Origin: an uncultured Alphaproteobacteria bacterium
Lineage (GTDB): Bacteria; Pseudomonadota; Alphaproteobacteria; Caulobacterales; Caulobacteraceae
Length of the DNA: 64,000 bases
NCBI GenBank assembly: GCA_903909375.1
Contig: CAIVVM010000025.1
Span: 62,001 to 126,000, forward strand
Direction of reading: 5' to 3'
Made by a program: the position numbers and the translations under genes. Shown piece by piece: positions 1-8,404 of the stretch (position 1 is its first letter; every line of letters begins with the position of its first letter). Below the pieces are notes generated by a model, which worked only from the letters and a program-made list of their open reading frames with translations, ran no database searches and had not been told where the DNA came from.

Positions 1-69
1 GACCGCGCCGTAGCTGAGGTGCTGAAGCAGTTGATCGGCTGGACCAACGAACTGGCGGTTCCGGTCTAG
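1..69 (+). CDS. C-terminal end of an unidentified protein (5' truncated by window edge)
   Basis: An open frame runs from the first base to a TAG at 67-69 and gives a 22-residue tail ending in TNELAVPV. Its stop overlaps the stop of the convergent folD gene by four bases, which is typical of compact genomes. There is too little sequence to name the protein, and the frame call rests on the coding-like composition and the tail-to-tail fit with folD. Confidence 0.45.
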   Translation, partial: DRAVAEVLKQLIGWTNELAVPV

Positions 70-968
70 GCTTCCACCCCTGCCTGCCGCTTCGCCGCCG
101 TCATGGTGTTCTGCAGCAGCACCGCCACGGTCATGGGCCCGACCCCACCAGGCGCTGGCGTGATCCAGCCGGCGACGCCGAGGGCCTCCTTGTAGTGAAC
201 ATCGCCCACGATCTTGGTCCTGCCGGCCGCGGCCTGTTCCGGATTGTCAAAGGGCACTCGATTGATGCCGACATCGATGACGCACGCGCCGGGCTTTATC
301 CAGTCGCCGCGGATCATCCGGGGGCGTCCCACCGCAGCCACTAGGATGTCAGCCTCGCGGCAGACCGACGGCAGATCGACCGTGCGCGAGTGGGCCATGG
401 TCACGGTGCAGTCTGCAGCCAGCAGCAGTTGGGCGATCGGCTTGCCTACCAGAAGGGAGCGCCCCACCACTACGGCGCGCTTGCCCGTCAGGTCGCCCAG
501 GGTCTCGCGCAACAGGATCAGGCACCCTGTCGGCGTGCAGGCCACCAACGATGGAAGTCCCGCCACGAGCCGACCGGCGTTGATTACGCTCAGGCCATCC
601 ACGTCCTTGTCCGGACTGATAGCGGCGATCACCGCGCTCTCATCCAGATGTTTCGGAAGCGGCAGTTGCACCAGTATGCCGTGGATCAAGGGGTCGGCGT
701 CGAGCTCACCAACCAGCCGCAACAGGTCCTCCTGCCGGGTGTCGGCCGGCAACCGATGGGTGACCGAATGCATGCCAGCCGCCAGCGACTGCTCGCCCTT
801 TGACTTCACGTAGCCCTGCGAGGCGGGGTCGTCGCCCACCAGCACGACCGCTAACCCGGGCTGTAGCCCGTGCTCGGTCTTCAGCCGCGCCACTTCTGTC
901 TTCACCTTGGTCAAAAGGCGTTCGGCATGGACCCTGCCGTCGATGATCCTGGTGGTGGTTTCAGTCAT
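66..968 (-). CDS. folD: Bifunctional methylenetetrahydrofolate dehydrogenase / cyclohydrolase
   Basis: The 300-residue product interconverts 5,10-methylene-THF, 5,10-methenyl-THF and 10-formyl-THF in cytosolic one-carbon metabolism. The N-terminal catalytic domain has the YVxxK motif (Y53 to K57) and QLPLP near residue 100. The NAD(P)-binding domain carries GRSLLVGKP near residue 168, and the C-terminus has the family signature PGGVGPMT. Length is normal for the family. The ATG at 966-968 overlaps neither an SD nor another start upstream. The stop of the NUDIX gene lies inside the start (ATGA), so folD is translationally coupled as the distal gene of a NUDIX-folD pair that probably also includes the nuclease gene. 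Confidence 0.97.
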   Translation of the reverse strand: MTETTTRIIDGRVHAERLLTKVKTEVARLKTEHGLQPGLAVVLVGDDPASQGYVKSKGEQSLAAGMHSVTHRLPADTRQEDLLRLVGELDADPLIHGILVQLPLPKHLDESAVIAAISPDKDVDGLSVINAGRLVAGLPSLVACTPTGCLILLRETLGDLTGKRAVVVGRSLLVGKPIAQLLLAADCTVTMAHSRTVDLPSVCREADILVAAVGRPRMIRGDWIKPGACVIDVGINRVPFDNPEQAAAGRTKIVGDVHYKEALGVAGWITPAPGGVGPMTVAVLLQNTMTAAKRQAGVEA

Positions 969-1447
969 GTGGCGCTGGTAGCTCCTGCGACCCCGGCGCG
1001 CAATCGCAGCCAGGCGGCGACCGCCCAGGCGTGGGACTCCCGATCCAGCTGAAGAAGCGCATCAAGCGGCGCCAGCCAGACCAGTTCGTGATCCGCCTCG
1101 ATCTTCAAGGCCGCCTCCTCGCCCGCCAGCCGGCCAGCGAAGAAAGCGCCGCGCGTGTTTCGGACGACGCCGTCGTGATGCAGAAAGAAATGGTCGGCGC
1201 GGATGAAGGGCGCTGCGTCGAGGGCGACGACGAGGCCAGCTTCCTCACCGCACTCACGGATCGCAGCCTGAACCTCGGTTTCGCCCGGATCAATCCCGCC
1301 GCCCGGCAGATGCAGCAGATGACCTCGCCCCAGCCAGGACACGCGCACCAGAGCGATAAGGCCGCCCCGCTCAATCACGGCGAAGGCGGCCGGACGATCC
1401 GGGCAGGCAGCCTCATCTACGGCGACCCCGAACTGCGGGATCGCCAT
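965..1447 (-). CDS. NUDIX hydrolase
   Basis: A 160-residue NUDIX-fold pyrophosphohydrolase. The complete Nudix box spans residues 50-72 (G50, E56, R64-E65, E68-E69, G71), so metal-dependent hydrolysis of a nucleoside diphosphate derivative is expected; the substrate cannot be read from sequence. The start at 1447 was preferred to a longer frame because the upstream 25 residues lie inside the nuclease gene, and ATG 1447 shares one base with the nuclease stop (TGATG), a classic coupling arrangement. The 3' end overlaps folD by four bases. NUDIX neighbours of folD are common in alphaproteobacteria, but no functional link is shown. Confidence 0.9.
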   Translation of the reverse strand: MAIPQFGVAVDEAACPDRPAAFAVIERGGLIALVRVSWLGRGHLLHLPGGGIDPGETEVQAAIRECGEEAGLVVALDAAPFIRADHFFLHHDGVVRNTRGAFFAGRLAGEEAALKIEADHELVWLAPLDALLQLDRESHAWAVAAWLRLRAGVAGATSAT

Positions 1448-2454
1448 CAGTCGACCGAGGAGAGTGCGGCGTAGGGGTTGACCTTGCCCGACAGCACGTC
1501 CTGTACTGCGATAGGTCGCCATCCGACTTTGGTGGTGGCGCTGGCTCGCCAGGCTTCAACAATCAGGTCCCGAAGCTCCGAGGCGCCCTCTGCCAGTCGG
1601 GCAGTCGCGAAGGCGCCTACGCGCGGATCGCCCGGCCTCATGCCGCCAGCCTTCTCCATCTCGTAGAGCGGGATGACCTGGTCGCGTGACTTGAGCAGAT
1701 AATCAGTGACCCGTTGTTCGATAGGGCAGTTACAGCTTCGGAACGGCGTGACGGCCTTTGCGACATCAACCTGCGACACGCGGGATTTGACCATTTCTCC
1801 CTCGAAGGGAGCATGGATACGGGCCGTCGTGTAGCCATTCGGGTTCGGATAGTCACCCCAGCCGTTGTAGTGGATCGACACGTGGAGAGGCTGACTGCCA
1901 TCGCCTACGAAATGGGACAGCTCGCCGATATCCTTGAGGATAAGCGCCTCCCGCCGGCGGATGTCTTCCTTGAACCAGACCCTGTTGGCTTTCCAGGCGG
2001 GGTTGGCGATGGCGGCGTTAAGGACGCGCCAGTAGGCCAGATTTATGGTGAGCTGCTGGTAGCGATCAATGATGGAGTAAGGTAGGTAACCCGCCTTCCA
2101 CTCATCCAGATTGAACAGCCGAAGTTGCGCGGCGTAGTCGGCCCGGGTGGCAGCCAGAGGGACCATCATCGGGCCGCCCAGCAACTTGCCCTGTTCGTCG
2201 ATATCGATGAAGTGCGCGCCCTCGCGGTCGGTATCATGCAAACGCCCGGCCCCCTTGTGGCGATCCGGCTCACGGGAGAGTTCACCGACGTCGAGGATGG
2301 TTCTCGGACTGCGCAGGAAACCCGGCAGCTCGGCTGGCAGGTTGCGCATCGCCTCCTGGCCGATCATCCGGTGACCACTCCCGCCCCATGCCAGGGCAGC
2401 GCCGGGCGCAGTGCTGATCAGGGCTGCGGCGGCAAGGGCGATGAAGCGTTTCAT
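1447..2454 (-). CDS. Secreted S1/P1-type zinc nuclease
   Basis: Predicted 335-residue exported nuclease cleaving single-stranded nucleic acid. The start at 2454 gives a clean signal peptide (residues 1-22, ending ALA) so that the mature protein begins with Trp23; in this family the N-terminal Trp amine is a zinc ligand. The other ligand positions can be placed: H28, D64, H81, H181, D185, H191 and H214. The last ligand is Glu218 instead of the Asp seen in P1 (H-x3-E rather than H-x3-D). A frame opening 12 codons earlier would destroy the signal peptide. It is first in a run with the NUDIX gene and folD. Likely role: periplasmic or extracellular phosphate/nucleotide scavenging. Confidence 0.9.
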   Translation of the reverse strand: MKRFIALAAAALISTAPGAALAWGGSGHRMIGQEAMRNLPAELPGFLRSPRTILDVGELSREPDRHKGAGRLHDTDREGAHFIDIDEQGKLLGGPMMVPLAATRADYAAQLRLFNLDEWKAGYLPYSIIDRYQQLTINLAYWRVLNAAIANPAWKANRVWFKEDIRRREALILKDIGELSHFVGDGSQPLHVSIHYNGWGDYPNPNGYTTARIHAPFEGEMVKSRVSQVDVAKAVTPFRSCNCPIEQRVTDYLLKSRDQVIPLYEMEKAGGMRPGDPRVGAFATARLAEGASELRDLIVEAWRASATTKVGWRPIAVQDVLSGKVNPYAALSSVD

Positions 2455-2497
2455 GACCTGCATTTGCGCTGCCGATCCCGGCCAAGGCAAGGCGCTT

Positions 2498-3079
2498 TCA
2501 GTTGATCTTCAACGCCTCTTCAACCCGCTCGATCCAGCCGGTGACGCGCGGGTAGATGGCCAGGTCAAAACCGCCCTCCCCGGCCATCCGCGTATAGGCA
2601 ACCAGGGCCACGTCGGCGAGGCTGATGTGGCCGCCAACCAGAAAGGTTGAGGTAGCCAGACCGTCCTCCAGACGTTGCAACGCCGCGCGGCCGCGTTCCA
2701 CCAGTCGCGGCTCGAGGTCGGCTACTGCCCTGCCCTGATAGCGCACCTGAAACCGCGCCACCGCCACATAGGGCTCGTGGCTGTATTGCTCCCAGAACAT
2801 CCACTCCAGCATGCGGGCGCGGTCATAGGCATCGACAGGGATCAGCGCCGAGTCTTCGGCCAGATGCAGGATTATGGCGTTGGATTGCGACAGCGCCCGA
2901 CCGTCATCCAGAACGACGACAGGCACCTGGCCCGCCGGATTCATCGCCAGGAAGTCCAGCGTGCGAGACTCACCCTTCATGATGTCGACCTCGATCCAGT
3001 CGTAGGCAAGACCCAGAAAATCCGCTGTCCAGGCTACCTTCAGGCAATTCCCCGAGATCCGATCTCCATAGATTTTCAT
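2498..3079 (-). CDS. Glutathione S-transferase family protein
   Basis: 193-residue cytosolic protein with the two-domain GST layout: an N-terminal thioredoxin-like domain starting MKIYGDRISGNC, the cis-Pro segment GQVPVV and the SQSNAI stretch that binds the glutathione gamma-glutamyl group, then an all-helical C-terminal domain with the usual FLVGGHISLADVAL helix-capping motif. S9 or C12 near the N-terminus could be the catalytic residue; the substrate is unknown. The start at 3079 was chosen because a frame opening 55 codons earlier has no homologous appearance, while GGAG and AGAAG precede this ATG. It lies 43 bp upstream of the nuclease and may be a separate unit. Confidence 0.92.
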   Translation of the reverse strand: MKIYGDRISGNCLKVAWTADFLGLAYDWIEVDIMKGESRTLDFLAMNPAGQVPVVVLDDGRALSQSNAIILHLAEDSALIPVDAYDRARMLEWMFWEQYSHEPYVAVARFQVRYQGRAVADLEPRLVERGRAALQRLEDGLATSTFLVGGHISLADVALVAYTRMAGEGGFDLAIYPRVTGWIERVEEALKIN

Positions 3080-3265
3080 GACTTCTGCGCTCCATCTGGC
3101 GGCGAAGAATCGTGTGAAACCCAACTGTAAGCAAGGCAGCCTGCTATGCAAACGCTGTGAGTTTTTCTCGCAGTACTCGCCAAGTCGGCTTTCCGATGTT
3201 GCCCCGTTAAGGCTTAGCGGGTAGGAAGGGGTCACTCCAGTCAACCGTCGAAGGAGACGCCGTCC

Positions 3266-3745
3266 ATGCGACGCCGCCTCGCCGCCCTGGCAGCCTTTTC
3301 CGCTCTTTCCCTGTCATTCGGCGCACAAGCTTCGACTGGCGATCCTGTGGGCGATCTGATCACGTCCGTAATCTCGGGCGCTCTGCCCGGTGCAGGGGTC
3401 TTCAACGTGAAGGCCACCCTATATCACGCCGGCGCCAAGGGCGTGGGTTCGCTCGACAGTCTTGGCTGCCGCGTTGTGCCCATGCGCACCCTTGCTGTGG
3501 ACAAGTCCATCATTCCCCGCCGCACCGTGGTCTTCATCAAGGAGACGGTGGGCCTGAAGATGCCCGACGGCGAAAAGCATGACGGCTACTGGTATGCTTC
3601 TGACGTTGGCGGCGCGATCAAGGGCAAGCGTATCGACCTCTACACCGGGCACAGCGCCGCCTCGATGCACCCGATGAAGGGGCTGAACCTGGCCACCCTC
3701 ACCGCGGTAAAGGTCGGCAATTTCACAGGCTGCCCGCCAAAGTAG
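3266..3745 (+). CDS. Secreted 3D-domain (double-psi barrel) protein
   Basis: A 159-residue exported protein with signal peptide residues 1-22 (cleavage after FGAQA). The remainder matches the 3D domain named after its conserved aspartates and related to the C-terminal catalytic part of MltA: the segments TLAVDKSIIP, YWYASDVGGAIKG and RIDLYTG are all present. Such proteins are linked to peptidoglycan cleavage, but here the domain stands alone. GGAG sits nine bases before the ATG. A hairpin (TCCTCCC at 3748-3754 with GGGAGGA at 3766-3772) follows the stop; having no T-run, it may act on the SD of the next gene rather than as a terminator. Confidence 0.82.
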   Translation: MRRRLAALAAFSALSLSFGAQASTGDPVGDLITSVISGALPGAGVFNVKATLYHAGAKGVGSLDSLGCRVVPMRTLAVDKSIIPRRTVVFIKETVGLKMPDGEKHDGYWYASDVGGAIKGKRIDLYTGHSAASMHPMKGLNLATLTAVKVGNFTGCPPK

Positions 3746-3782
3746 AATCCTCCCTCCTCGTGGTGGGGAGGACCGGGACAGA

Positions 3783-4316
3783 ATGCTCCACAAGCACAAC
3801 TTCCATGTGTTCACCGGCGGCCCTGGCGTCGGAAAGACCGCGCTCATCGGTTATCTGAAAAGCCACGGCGAACACATCGTCGAAGAGTCCGCGCGGACGG
3901 TGATCCGTGAACAGGTCGCGGCCGGTGGCACAGGCGTCCCCTGGATCGACCCGACCCTTTTCGCAGACCTCACAGCCGCCCGCGACGCCGCGGTGTTCGA
4001 CCGGATGTCGGGCGAGACGGCTCGCGTGTTTTTCGACCGCGGTATTATGGATTCGTACGGCGCAAATGGCGTGACGCCCTCAGCCGAAGTCATCGAGGCC
4101 GTTCGTACCCGGCGCTACAGCACCCGCGTATTTGTCTTTCCGCCCTGGCGGGAGATCTATGAGATCGACGCTGAACGTCGCCAGGACTGGGACGAGGCTG
4201 AGCAGACGTTTGACCGTATCCTGCAACAGTTGCCGGTACTCGGATACGAGCCCGTCATCGTTCCCAAGTCAGACCTCGCCACCCGCGCAGCCTTCGTGCT
4301 GGCCGCGGTCGGGTAA
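3783..4316 (+). CDS. AAA-type P-loop ATPase / putative kinase
   Basis: 177-residue soluble P-loop protein. Walker A is GGPGVGKT at residues 11-18; EESARTVI near 34-41 and FFDRGIMD near 83-90 match the small predicted-ATPase family (AAA_28) related to the NadR kinase domain. DRG may act like a nucleoside-kinase base, so a small-molecule kinase role is possible, but no substrate is indicated. Its GGAGG lies inside the 3' arm of the preceding hairpin, 11 bases before the ATG, so translation could be modulated by that fold. It converges with fpr eight bases away. Confidence 0.8.
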   Translation: MLHKHNFHVFTGGPGVGKTALIGYLKSHGEHIVEESARTVIREQVAAGGTGVPWIDPTLFADLTAARDAAVFDRMSGETARVFFDRGIMDSYGANGVTPSAEVIEAVRTRRYSTRVFVFPPWREIYEIDAERRQDWDEAEQTFDRILQQLPVLGYEPVIVPKSDLATRAAFVLAAVG

Positions 4317-4323
4317 AGACCGC

Positions 4324-5139
4324 CTACGTTTCCACGAACGCCCGCTCGAGCACGAAGTCACCAGGGCTGGCCAGCGAGCCCTCGACATACCCCAGATCCA
4401 GAAGTTGCTGCTTCAGATCGACCAGCACGGAGGGGCCGCCGCAAAGCATCACCCGGTCCTCCGCAGGATTGAAGGGCGGCAGGCCCAGATCGCGGAACAT
4501 CTGGCCCGAGGCAATCAGATCAGTGATCCGACCCTGGGTCTTGAAAGGCTCCCGCGTGACTGTCGGGTAGTACTTCAGCTTGGGGCCGATGAGTTCGCCC
4601 AGGATTTCGTCCTGAGCCAGTTCGTGGTCCAGCAAATCCGCGTAGTTGAGGTCCGCAACGCTGCGTACGGTGTGGGTCACGATCACGTCGTCGAACCGGT
4701 CATAGACCTCCGGATCGCGCGCCAGCGACAGCCATGGCGCCAGACCGGTGCCGGTGCCCAGCATATAGAGGCGTTTGCCAGGCTTCAGGCCGTCCAGCAC
4801 CAGCGTGCCCGTGGGTTTGCGACCGATCAGCACCTGGTCGCCAACCTTGATGTTCTGCAGACGCGAGGTCAGCGGGCCGTCCGGCACCTTGATCGAATAG
4901 AATTCCAGCTCCTCGTGCCAGGACGGTGAAGCGATGGAATAAGCGCGCAACAGCGGTTTGCCGTCGTCCTTCATCAGGCCGACCATCACGAACTGCCCGC
5001 TGGAAAACCTCAGGGCCGCGTCGCGGGTCGTTCGGAATGAAAAAAGGGTGTCGGTCCAGTGCTGGACCCAGGTCACCGTCTCCACGAAGAAGGCGCCCGA
5101 CGCCTTGAGGGCCGGCTGAACCAAACTCACATCATTCAT
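4324..5139 (-). CDS. fpr: Ferredoxin--NADP+ reductase
   Basis: 271-residue FAD enzyme moving electrons between NADPH and ferredoxin or flavodoxin. The FAD-binding RAYS motif is at residues 65-68, the NADP-binding GTGTGLAPWLS loop starts near 128, CGGPSVL follows near 234, and the C-terminus ends FVLERAFVET as in bacterial FNRs. The ATG at 5139, ten bases after the cysH stop, was chosen; the longer open frame upstream is simply cysH in another frame. As last gene of the sulfate-assimilation operon it probably supplies reductant to the siroheme sulfite reductase, because no CysJ-type flavoprotein is encoded here. Confidence 0.95.
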   Translation of the reverse strand: MNDVSLVQPALKASGAFFVETVTWVQHWTDTLFSFRTTRDAALRFSSGQFVMVGLMKDDGKPLLRAYSIASPSWHEELEFYSIKVPDGPLTSRLQNIKVGDQVLIGRKPTGTLVLDGLKPGKRLYMLGTGTGLAPWLSLARDPEVYDRFDDVIVTHTVRSVADLNYADLLDHELAQDEILGELIGPKLKYYPTVTREPFKTQGRITDLIASGQMFRDLGLPPFNPAEDRVMLCGGPSVLVDLKQQLLDLGYVEGSLASPGDFVLERAFVET

Positions 5140-5149
5140 CCCGATAGCC

Positions 5150-5896
5150 CTAGATGTCGCCGCCGACGTTGTTGGGCGTCCATGGCGAACGCGCCACATG
5201 GATACCGCACTCGGTCTTGTCCAGCCCTTTCCAGCGCCCGGCCCGCACATCCTCGCCTTCCGCGGCCGGTTGGGTGCATGGCCAGCAGCCAATCGACGGA
5301 AACCCCTGCGCCACCAGCGGATGCGCCGGCAGATCGTGCTCGGCCACATAGGCGTCGAGGTTCTCCTTGCCCCAGTTGGCAAGCGGGTTGAACTTCAGCT
5401 TGCTTTCAGAGGCCTCCACCACTGCCAGACCCAGCCGGTCGCCACCATGAAAACGCTTGCGTCCGGTGAGCCATCCATCGAATTCGCCCATCGCCCTGTC
5501 CAGCGGCAACACCTTGCGGATATTGCAGCAGGCGTCGGTATCGGCCTCCCAGAGTTTGGCAAGCGGATCGCCGGTGGCGAGGTCCTGATGGGCGGGGCGC
5601 AGGTCGCGCACATCGGTAAGGCCCAGCCGGGCCGCCAGTTGCTGCCGAAAGTCCAGGGTCTGGCCAAACAGCATGCCGGTATCAAGGAACAGCACCGGCA
5701 TATCCGGCTTCACCCTGGCGGCGATGTCCAGCAGGACGGCAGATTCGGCCCCGAAAGATGACACCAGCGCCAGCCTTTCGCCAAGCTCGGCGACGGCAGC
5801 TTCGAGGATCGTTCGGGGATGGGCGTGTCGCAGCTCGGCGTCCAGCCGGGCCGCAAGACTGCGGGTGTGGTCAAAGGCGTCGTAGGCCAAGGTCAC
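5150..5896 (-). CDS. cysH: Adenylylsulfate (APS/PAPS) reductase
   Basis: 248-residue enzyme reducing activated sulfate to sulfite. The PP-loop SSFGAES lies at residues 46-52. Two Cys pairs for a [4Fe-4S] cluster are visible, CC at 123-124 (CCNIRK) and C204/C207 (GCWPCT), together with the catalytic Cys in ECGIH at 230. The presence of the cluster cysteines places it in the APS-reductase-like branch rather than the cluster-free E. coli type. The ATG overlaps the stop of the DUF934 gene (ATGA) and it is followed ten bases later by fpr. Confidence 0.96.
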   Translation of the reverse strand: MTLAYDAFDHTRSLAARLDAELRHAHPRTILEAAVAELGERLALVSSFGAESAVLLDIAARVKPDMPVLFLDTGMLFGQTLDFRQQLAARLGLTDVRDLRPAHQDLATGDPLAKLWEADTDACCNIRKVLPLDRAMGEFDGWLTGRKRFHGGDRLGLAVVEASESKLKFNPLANWGKENLDAYVAEHDLPAHPLVAQGFPSIGCWPCTQPAAEGEDVRAGRWKGLDKTECGIHVARSPWTPNNVGGDI

Positions 5897-6393
5897 GCCT
5901 CCCGCTCCAGATAGACCGGCGCACGCGCGTCAGCAGCCCGCTGGAACACATGACGATAGCGAAGCGCCGCGGCCTGCCATTCGTTGGCTGATGAGCCGTC
6001 GGCGGGCTCGAATGCGTCAAATCCTACGCGCAGCAGGAATCCCGCCTGCTCACGCAGGACATCGCCCACAGCCCGCACCTGGCCCTTGAAGCCGTAGCGC
6101 TCCCGCAACAGGCGTGCATTTGAATAGGATCGACCGTCGCCGAACTTGGGGAAGTCCAGCGCCACCACCGACAGGCGCGGCAGGTCGTAGGCCAGAGCTT
6201 CGACCTCCTGATCGGCCAGAAGCTTCACGCCCACGCGCCGGCCTTGCGACAAGAGGACCTCGCCCTCGGTCTGAAAGCGGGACAGTGTCAGGATCAGGTC
6301 GCCCTCCGGAAGGTCCTGATCGTCGGCCACGAACACGAAGCCGTCATCGACACTACGCGCGCTCCCGTCGATCATCTCAATGAGCGTCGGCAT
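5893..6393 (-). CDS. DUF934 protein of the sulfite-reduction operon
   Basis: 166-residue cytosolic protein matching DUF934, a family found beside cysI/cysH in proteobacteria and sometimes described as a putative oxidoreductase. The typical block LDFPKFGDGRSYSNARLLRERYG is represented around residues 79-101, followed by GDVLREQ and the hydrophobic GFLLRVGFDAFE. No cofactor motif can be named. It overlaps the 3' end of cysI by 17 bases and the start of cysH by four, so all three are likely translationally coupled. The biochemical role is not known; an accessory function in siroheme reductase assembly or electron delivery is an inference from its constant neighbourhood. Confidence 0.88.
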   Translation of the reverse strand: MPTLIEMIDGSARSVDDGFVFVADDQDLPEGDLILTLSRFQTEGEVLLSQGRRVGVKLLADQEVEALAYDLPRLSVVALDFPKFGDGRSYSNARLLRERYGFKGQVRAVGDVLREQAGFLLRVGFDAFEPADGSSANEWQAAALRYRHVFQRAADARAPVYLEREA

Positions 6394-8032
6394 AGACAGC
6401 CTCCTTGAAGGGCGCGACGCCAGCGCGGCGGAAGGTGTCGAGGAAGCGCTCGCCAGGCTGGCGCTCGCGGAGATAGACCTCGACGAGAGTGTCTACGGCG
6501 CCCGCCACCCGATCATAGGGCAGGGCCGGGCCCAGCATCGCACCCAGCGAGGCATCCTCGGCGCCGGAGCCCCCCAAGGTAAGCTGATAGAACTCCTCGC
6601 CCTTCTTATCGACACCCAGGATGCCGATGTGACCCACGTGGTGATGGCCGCAGGCGTTGATGCAGCCACTGATCTTGATCTTCAGCTCGCCGACGTTCTC
6701 GGCGCGGTCAGGATCACGGAACTTATCGGCGATGAGTTGGGCGATGGAAATGGCGCGCGCATTGGCCAGCGCGCAGTAGTCCAGCCCGGGACAGGCGATG
6801 ATGTCGCTGACCAGATTGATGTTTGGCGTCGCGATCCCGGCATCGCGCAGCGCGGCCCACACCGCCGGGACATCATCCAGCTTCACGTGCGGCAACACCA
6901 GGTTCTGCTCATGCGTCACCCGGATGTCTCTATGGCCATAGCGCTCGCCCAGATCGGCCACGACCTCCATCTGGTCGGATGTAGCGTCACCGGGGGTTTC
7001 GCCGATGCCCTTCAGGCTGATCTCGACGATGGCATAGCCCGGACGCTTGTGGGGTTTGAGGTTATTCCGGGCGAAACGCGCCAGCGCCGGCGACGCCGCC
7101 TTGGCCGCCTCGAAGGTCTCGGATCGGGATGGCAGGGTCTCGAAATCGACTATCGCAAAGGCGGCCCGTATCCGGGCGACCTCGGCATCCGGCAGATTGA
7201 TCTCCGCGCCGATCTTCGCCCATTCTGCATCGACCTGGCGGGTGAATTCCTCGGTTCCGAGGGCGGCGACCAGGATCTTGATCCGGGCCTTGTACTTGTT
7301 ATCCCGGCGGCCATGCCGGTTGTAGACGCGTAGGATCGCCTCAACGTACGACAGAAGCTGGTCCACCGGCAGGAACTCGCGGATGGTCGGACCCACATAG
7401 GGTGTGCGCCCCATGCCGCCGCCAACGATCACCTCAAAGCCCAACGCGCCGTCGCGCCCACGGCGCATCACCAGGCCAATGTCATGGACGCGAGCCGCCG
7501 TCCGATCCTTCGGCGATGCCGTGATGGCGAACTTGAACTTGCGCGGCAGGAACGAGAATTCCGGGTGGAACGTCGACCATTGTCGCAGCACCTCGGCCCA
7601 CACGCGTGGATCATCCACTTCCTCGGCCGTGGCTCCCGCGTAGGGGTCGGCAGTGACATTGCGGATGCAGTTCCCGGACGTCTGGATCGCATGCATGTCG
7701 ACCTCGGCCAGATGATCCAGAATGTCCGGCGTGTCGCGCAGCTTGATCCAGTGGAACTGCAGATTGGTGCGGGTGGTGAAGTGGCCGTAGCCCTTGTCAT
7801 AGGTCCGGCCGATCCAGGCCAGCTTGCGCATCTGGGTCGGGTTCAGCGAGCCATAGGGGATCGCTACCCGCAGCATATAGGCATGCAGTTGCAGGTAGAG
7901 ACCGTTCATCAGTCGCAGCGGCTTGAACTGGTCTTCGGTCAATTCGCCGGAGAGGCGGCGCGCTACCTGACCGCGGAACTCGGCCGCGCGGTCGGCGACC
8001 ATGGCCTTGTCGAGGGTGTCGTACTGGTACAT
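6377..8032 (-). CDS. cysI: Siroheme / [4Fe-4S] sulfite reductase, hemoprotein subunit
   Basis: 551-residue enzyme reducing sulfite to sulfide with six electrons. Two ferredoxin-like half domains and two siroheme domains are present. The cluster ligands follow the C-x5-C ... C-x3-C rule at C414, C420, C457 and C461 (ACPGLDYC and GCINACGHHHVGH). FTTRTNLQ near 85-92 and the basic KFKFAITAS segment form the anion pocket. Nitrite reductases share these motifs, but the cysH, SUMT and DUF934 neighbours point to sulfite. The gene starts seven bases after the DUF2849 stop. No CysJ is encoded nearby, so electrons probably come from ferredoxin via the fpr product. Confidence 0.95.
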   Translation of the reverse strand: MYQYDTLDKAMVADRAAEFRGQVARRLSGELTEDQFKPLRLMNGLYLQLHAYMLRVAIPYGSLNPTQMRKLAWIGRTYDKGYGHFTTRTNLQFHWIKLRDTPDILDHLAEVDMHAIQTSGNCIRNVTADPYAGATAEEVDDPRVWAEVLRQWSTFHPEFSFLPRKFKFAITASPKDRTAARVHDIGLVMRRGRDGALGFEVIVGGGMGRTPYVGPTIREFLPVDQLLSYVEAILRVYNRHGRRDNKYKARIKILVAALGTEEFTRQVDAEWAKIGAEINLPDAEVARIRAAFAIVDFETLPSRSETFEAAKAASPALARFARNNLKPHKRPGYAIVEISLKGIGETPGDATSDQMEVVADLGERYGHRDIRVTHEQNLVLPHVKLDDVPAVWAALRDAGIATPNINLVSDIIACPGLDYCALANARAISIAQLIADKFRDPDRAENVGELKIKISGCINACGHHHVGHIGILGVDKKGEEFYQLTLGGSGAEDASLGAMLGPALPYDRVAGAVDTLVEVYLRERQPGERFLDTFRRAGVAPFKEAVYADAH

Positions 8033-8038
8033 CGGCCT

Positions 8039-8404
8039 CTACTTCGTCCGCTTGATGAGGTTGACACGCCCGGTGGATCGCGACGCGCCGTGCGCCTGCT
8101 GCAGGGCCGCGATCACGGCGCCGCCTTCGGCCTGCTTTCCGTGATGGAGATGGTTGGTGGGCCCAAGCGCCCGGATCCGCTCGCGGTAGCTGAGCGGCGT
8201 CCAGATTCCTTCCGACTCGACGAGGTCGATCAGATAGACGTCGATGACGACAGTCGGCTGACCCTTCCCGGCCTTTTCGGCCTCGGGACCGGCAGGGTCA
8301 TCGTCTGCAAATAGATGTGCGTCGGCGAACCGCTCGACCCACTGGCCGGCGCTCCAGAAGACGACGTCACCATCCGACAGGCGATTTGCGGTCAGGGCCT
8401 TCAT
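8039..8404 (-). CDS. DUF2849 protein
   Basis: 121-residue protein of the DUF2849 family, found almost only between the SUMT gene and cysI in alphaproteobacterial sulfur operons. The recognisable start is MKALTANRLSDGDVVFWSAG and a second conserved block is VVIDVYLIDLVE near 51-62. No catalytic motif, membrane segment or signal is visible. ATG 8404 overlaps the SUMT stop as ATGA. Because the SUMT here lacks the dehydrogenase/ferrochelatase half of siroheme synthase, a role in siroheme or reductase maturation is an attractive guess, but only a guess. Confidence 0.85.
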   Translation of the reverse strand: MKALTANRLSDGDVVFWSAGQWVERFADAHLFADDDPAGPEAEKAGKGQPTVVIDVYLIDLVESEGIWTPLSYRERIRALGPTNHLHHGKQAEGGAVIAALQQAHGASRSTGRVNLIKRTK

